From: Margaritispora aquatica
Lineage: Eukaryota; Ascomycota; Leotiomycetes; Helotiales; Discinellaceae
Reading direction: 5' to 3'
Assembly: GCA_007644065.1 (NCBI GenBank)
Contig: VJWN01000003.1
Span: 1-64,000, forward strand
DNA length: 64,000 nucleotides
Positions 62,194 to 64,000 of this stretch are shown here, piece after piece (the first letter of the stretch is position 1; each line of letters starts with the position of its first letter). The position numbers and the translations under genes are program-made. A model generated the notes under the pieces. It did no database searches, had not been told where the DNA came from, and was given only the letters and a program-made list of their open reading frames with translations.

Positions 62194-62738
62194 CTTAGTT
62201 GTTTCTTGGTTTGTCGTGTGTGTTCTGGTGCAATGTTAAGGTTGCGTGTCGAAATGTAGATTTGTGTTTAGCAAGTATGTTATTGGTAGATGGCCAGTGT
62301 ACAGGAAGAGGTCTCTCTTTATATGCACATCAAAAATGGATGATTCAGAGAGACGTGACAGCCGCTTCTTGCAGTCTAACACTCTCATGGCCGAAGCTGA
62401 ATCATGTGATTTCAGTTGTGACAATCATCAAATGCTGGCTACTTGCTGAAGGAGGATTTGACAAACATGAACCTCATTAAGTTCTGAATAATCATTGATA
62501 TGACTGTATCAGTCAAGATTGTAAGTCAATGTGAAGAAGGATACTTCTGATAAGTTCAAGTGTTGATCATCTCGCACTTCGCTTCGCTTAGGGTAGTAAA
62601 GATAGATTTTGCTTTGGGATTAGACTCCTTGAGCATTATGTTCGAAGTTCCAATTTTGGATTGAACAATTTGGGGAAAAGAAGATACCCGGAAACGACGA
62701 CTGTATAGAACTGTTCGTAATTATGTTCATTCCACGTT
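62194..62738. other. Intergenic, 0.54 kb
   Basis: It is the promoter of the gene at 61152 and the 3' flank of the MFS transporter, both minus strand. No feature is recognised. Confidence 0.55.
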
Positions 62739-64000
62739 TTATCTGCGGAGAAGTAGCTGCCTCTGGCCGTCATCCTCTTCACTATCCTCCATCCTGCTGC
62801 TCTTTGAATTTTTTTCTTTTCTCCACAGAAACGCAACCAAGCCCGTGATGCCAAATTGTGCCGTGAACGCGAGCACACTGAACGTAAAGCCTTTCTTAAA
62901 TCTTGGCGCATCCTTGGCAGGGTAGGTTAGCAGAGGCAGCCATGTATGAAAAGCATAACCAGAAGCGTTCATGAATCCAAGTACAATTGCTCTTTCCTCG
63001 CTCGATGAAGCGCATATCTCGTTTGCCCATGACATGGCGAGTGGTCCATAGGCAGTATGAATCTTGGTGATGAGAAAGGCTAGCCACTTCAGAGGGGCAG
63101 GGATAGTCCAAATCAGGAGGAGGATGGACGATACGAGTCCGAATATCTATCGTTGGTTAGAGTTACGATTAGTAGACGGGTAGGTTTTTTAATTACCGTA
63201 GATATGCACATCACCAAAGCTCGGCTGCGAAGGCTGTCGCTTAGTATTGCAAGTGAAACGGTGGCGACGAACGATATTGCTGCCGAGACAGTCGGGATGA
63301 TGTTCTAACAAGAGTCAGCAATGGTCCGAGAGCAAAATCTTTAAACTCACGATCATGGATACAGACCATCCTTGGTCCTTGAGCCAGAGAGAAAAAGGAG
63401 AGACACTTGATGATGAGCCGGTATTTATGAAAATAACATAGAGAGGTGCCAGAGCGTAAATGTGCCACTTTGTAAGTAAATTTCGAATAATATGCCACCC
63501 CAACTTTTTTCTCGGTGCTCTTCCAACATCAATCATGCGTGCTCTGGCAATTTGTGTGTCGTTGCTATCAAGGTAGAAAGCTCGCGTATTCTCGGGTAAA
63601 TCAGGGATGAGAAGGCACCCCACCAGACAAATTGGCAGACTTATCAGCCCATCCATGATGAACAGCCATTGCCATCCTGCTTTCCCAAATGCGCCGTTAA
63701 GGCTTCTATACACACCTGCTTGTAGGTAGCCAGAGAGAATGCTTGCAGCTGAAGCCGAGGCGTGAAATATTGCAGCACGTTTTCCGAGTTCAGAAGGAGT
63801 GTACCATGAGCCCATCAAGAAGTGCGCAGCAGGATAGAAAATGCTTTCCACCAAGCCGACAAACAATCTAATTACAATCACCTGACTGGATGTTGTGGTC
63901 CCAGCGAGAGAGAAAGTAAGGAGAGTCCATACGAGCTCACAGGAAGGAATCCAAATAGATGGTCGAACTTTGGTAAGGATAAACTGGGAAGGCAATTGTC
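62739..64000 (-). CDS. MFS transporter of the anion:cation symporter (allantoate/pantothenate) type, 5' end missing
   Basis: Three exons are visible (64000-63351, continuing beyond the window; 63304-63197; 63146-62739), with 46- and 50-bp introns. They encode about 388 residues of the C-terminal three-quarters. Family features are LPSQFILTKVRPSIW (helix 3 region), RLFVGLVESIFYPAAHFLMGSWY (helix 4, the Dal5/Fen2/Liz1-type block), IPDLPENTRAFYLD after helix 6, and LSDSLRSRALVMC between helices 8 and 9. The short acidic C-terminus is cytosolic. It would carry a small organic anion or vitamin with protons across the plasma membrane; the substrate cannot be told. The start lies outside the window. 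Confidence 0.9.

Overview
The window is nuclear DNA of a filamentous ascomycete (Pezizomycotina, perhaps a leotiomycete; the class is a guess). The signs are many short GT-AG introns (43-214 bp) with CTAAC-like branch points, fungal families (UTP13, RRP9, SAD1, DED1, PRE1, OTT_1508-like deaminase, DUF4188, MFS sugar and anion transporters), and a retrotransposon wrecked by C-to-T and G-to-A changes typical of repeat-induced point mutation (RIP).

Layout. 1-7.8 kb: a RIP-degraded Ty3/Gypsy LTR element (419-7644, 121-bp LTRs) between two unmutated coding-like pieces on the minus strand, possibly one interrupted gene. 7.8-10.7 kb: no recognisable gene. 10.7-16.6 kb: a small membrane protein, a GNAT acetyltransferase, a DUF4188 protein and an OTT_1508-like deaminase. 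17-25.5 kb: UTP13, a class I histone deacetylase and an unknown membrane protein. 27-31.4 kb: an MFS sugar transporter and an orphan reading frame with a Glu/Val-rich end. 33.3-37.8 kb: the DEAD-box helicase gene DED1, split within helicase motif V by a 2.4-kb intron-like insert that carries its own gene on the same strand. 40.9-46.2 kb: proteasome beta-4 (PRE1) and RRP9 share a divergent promoter, followed by SAD1. 46.9-49 kb: two small unknown genes. 50.1-56.4 kb: a pair of secreted pepsin-like proteins with the same five intron positions. 58-64 kb: an F-box-like protein, two disordered Pro/Gln-rich proteins, and an MFS transporter cut by the window end.

The most unusual object is the gene inside the DED1 insert. 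It encodes a GIY-YIG nuclease-like domain followed by two U1-type C2H2 zinc fingers. Its position in one of the most conserved helicase motifs resembles a homing endonuclease lodged in a nuclear protein-gene intron. The 3' junction of the insert lacks a usable AG. Other notable points are an antisense reading frame in the retrotransposon broken only by TAA/TAG codons, a pepsin-like paralogue whose second catalytic Asp is Gln, and a PRE1 start codon split by an intron.

Functionally, UTP13 and RRP9 act in pre-rRNA processing, SAD1 in tri-snRNP function, DED1 in translation initiation and PRE1 in the 20S proteasome. These are housekeeping genes, interspersed with accessory transport, secretion and mobile-element genes. 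No RNA gene or CRISPR-like array could be supported. All exon joins were worked out by eye from splice signals and conserved protein alignment.
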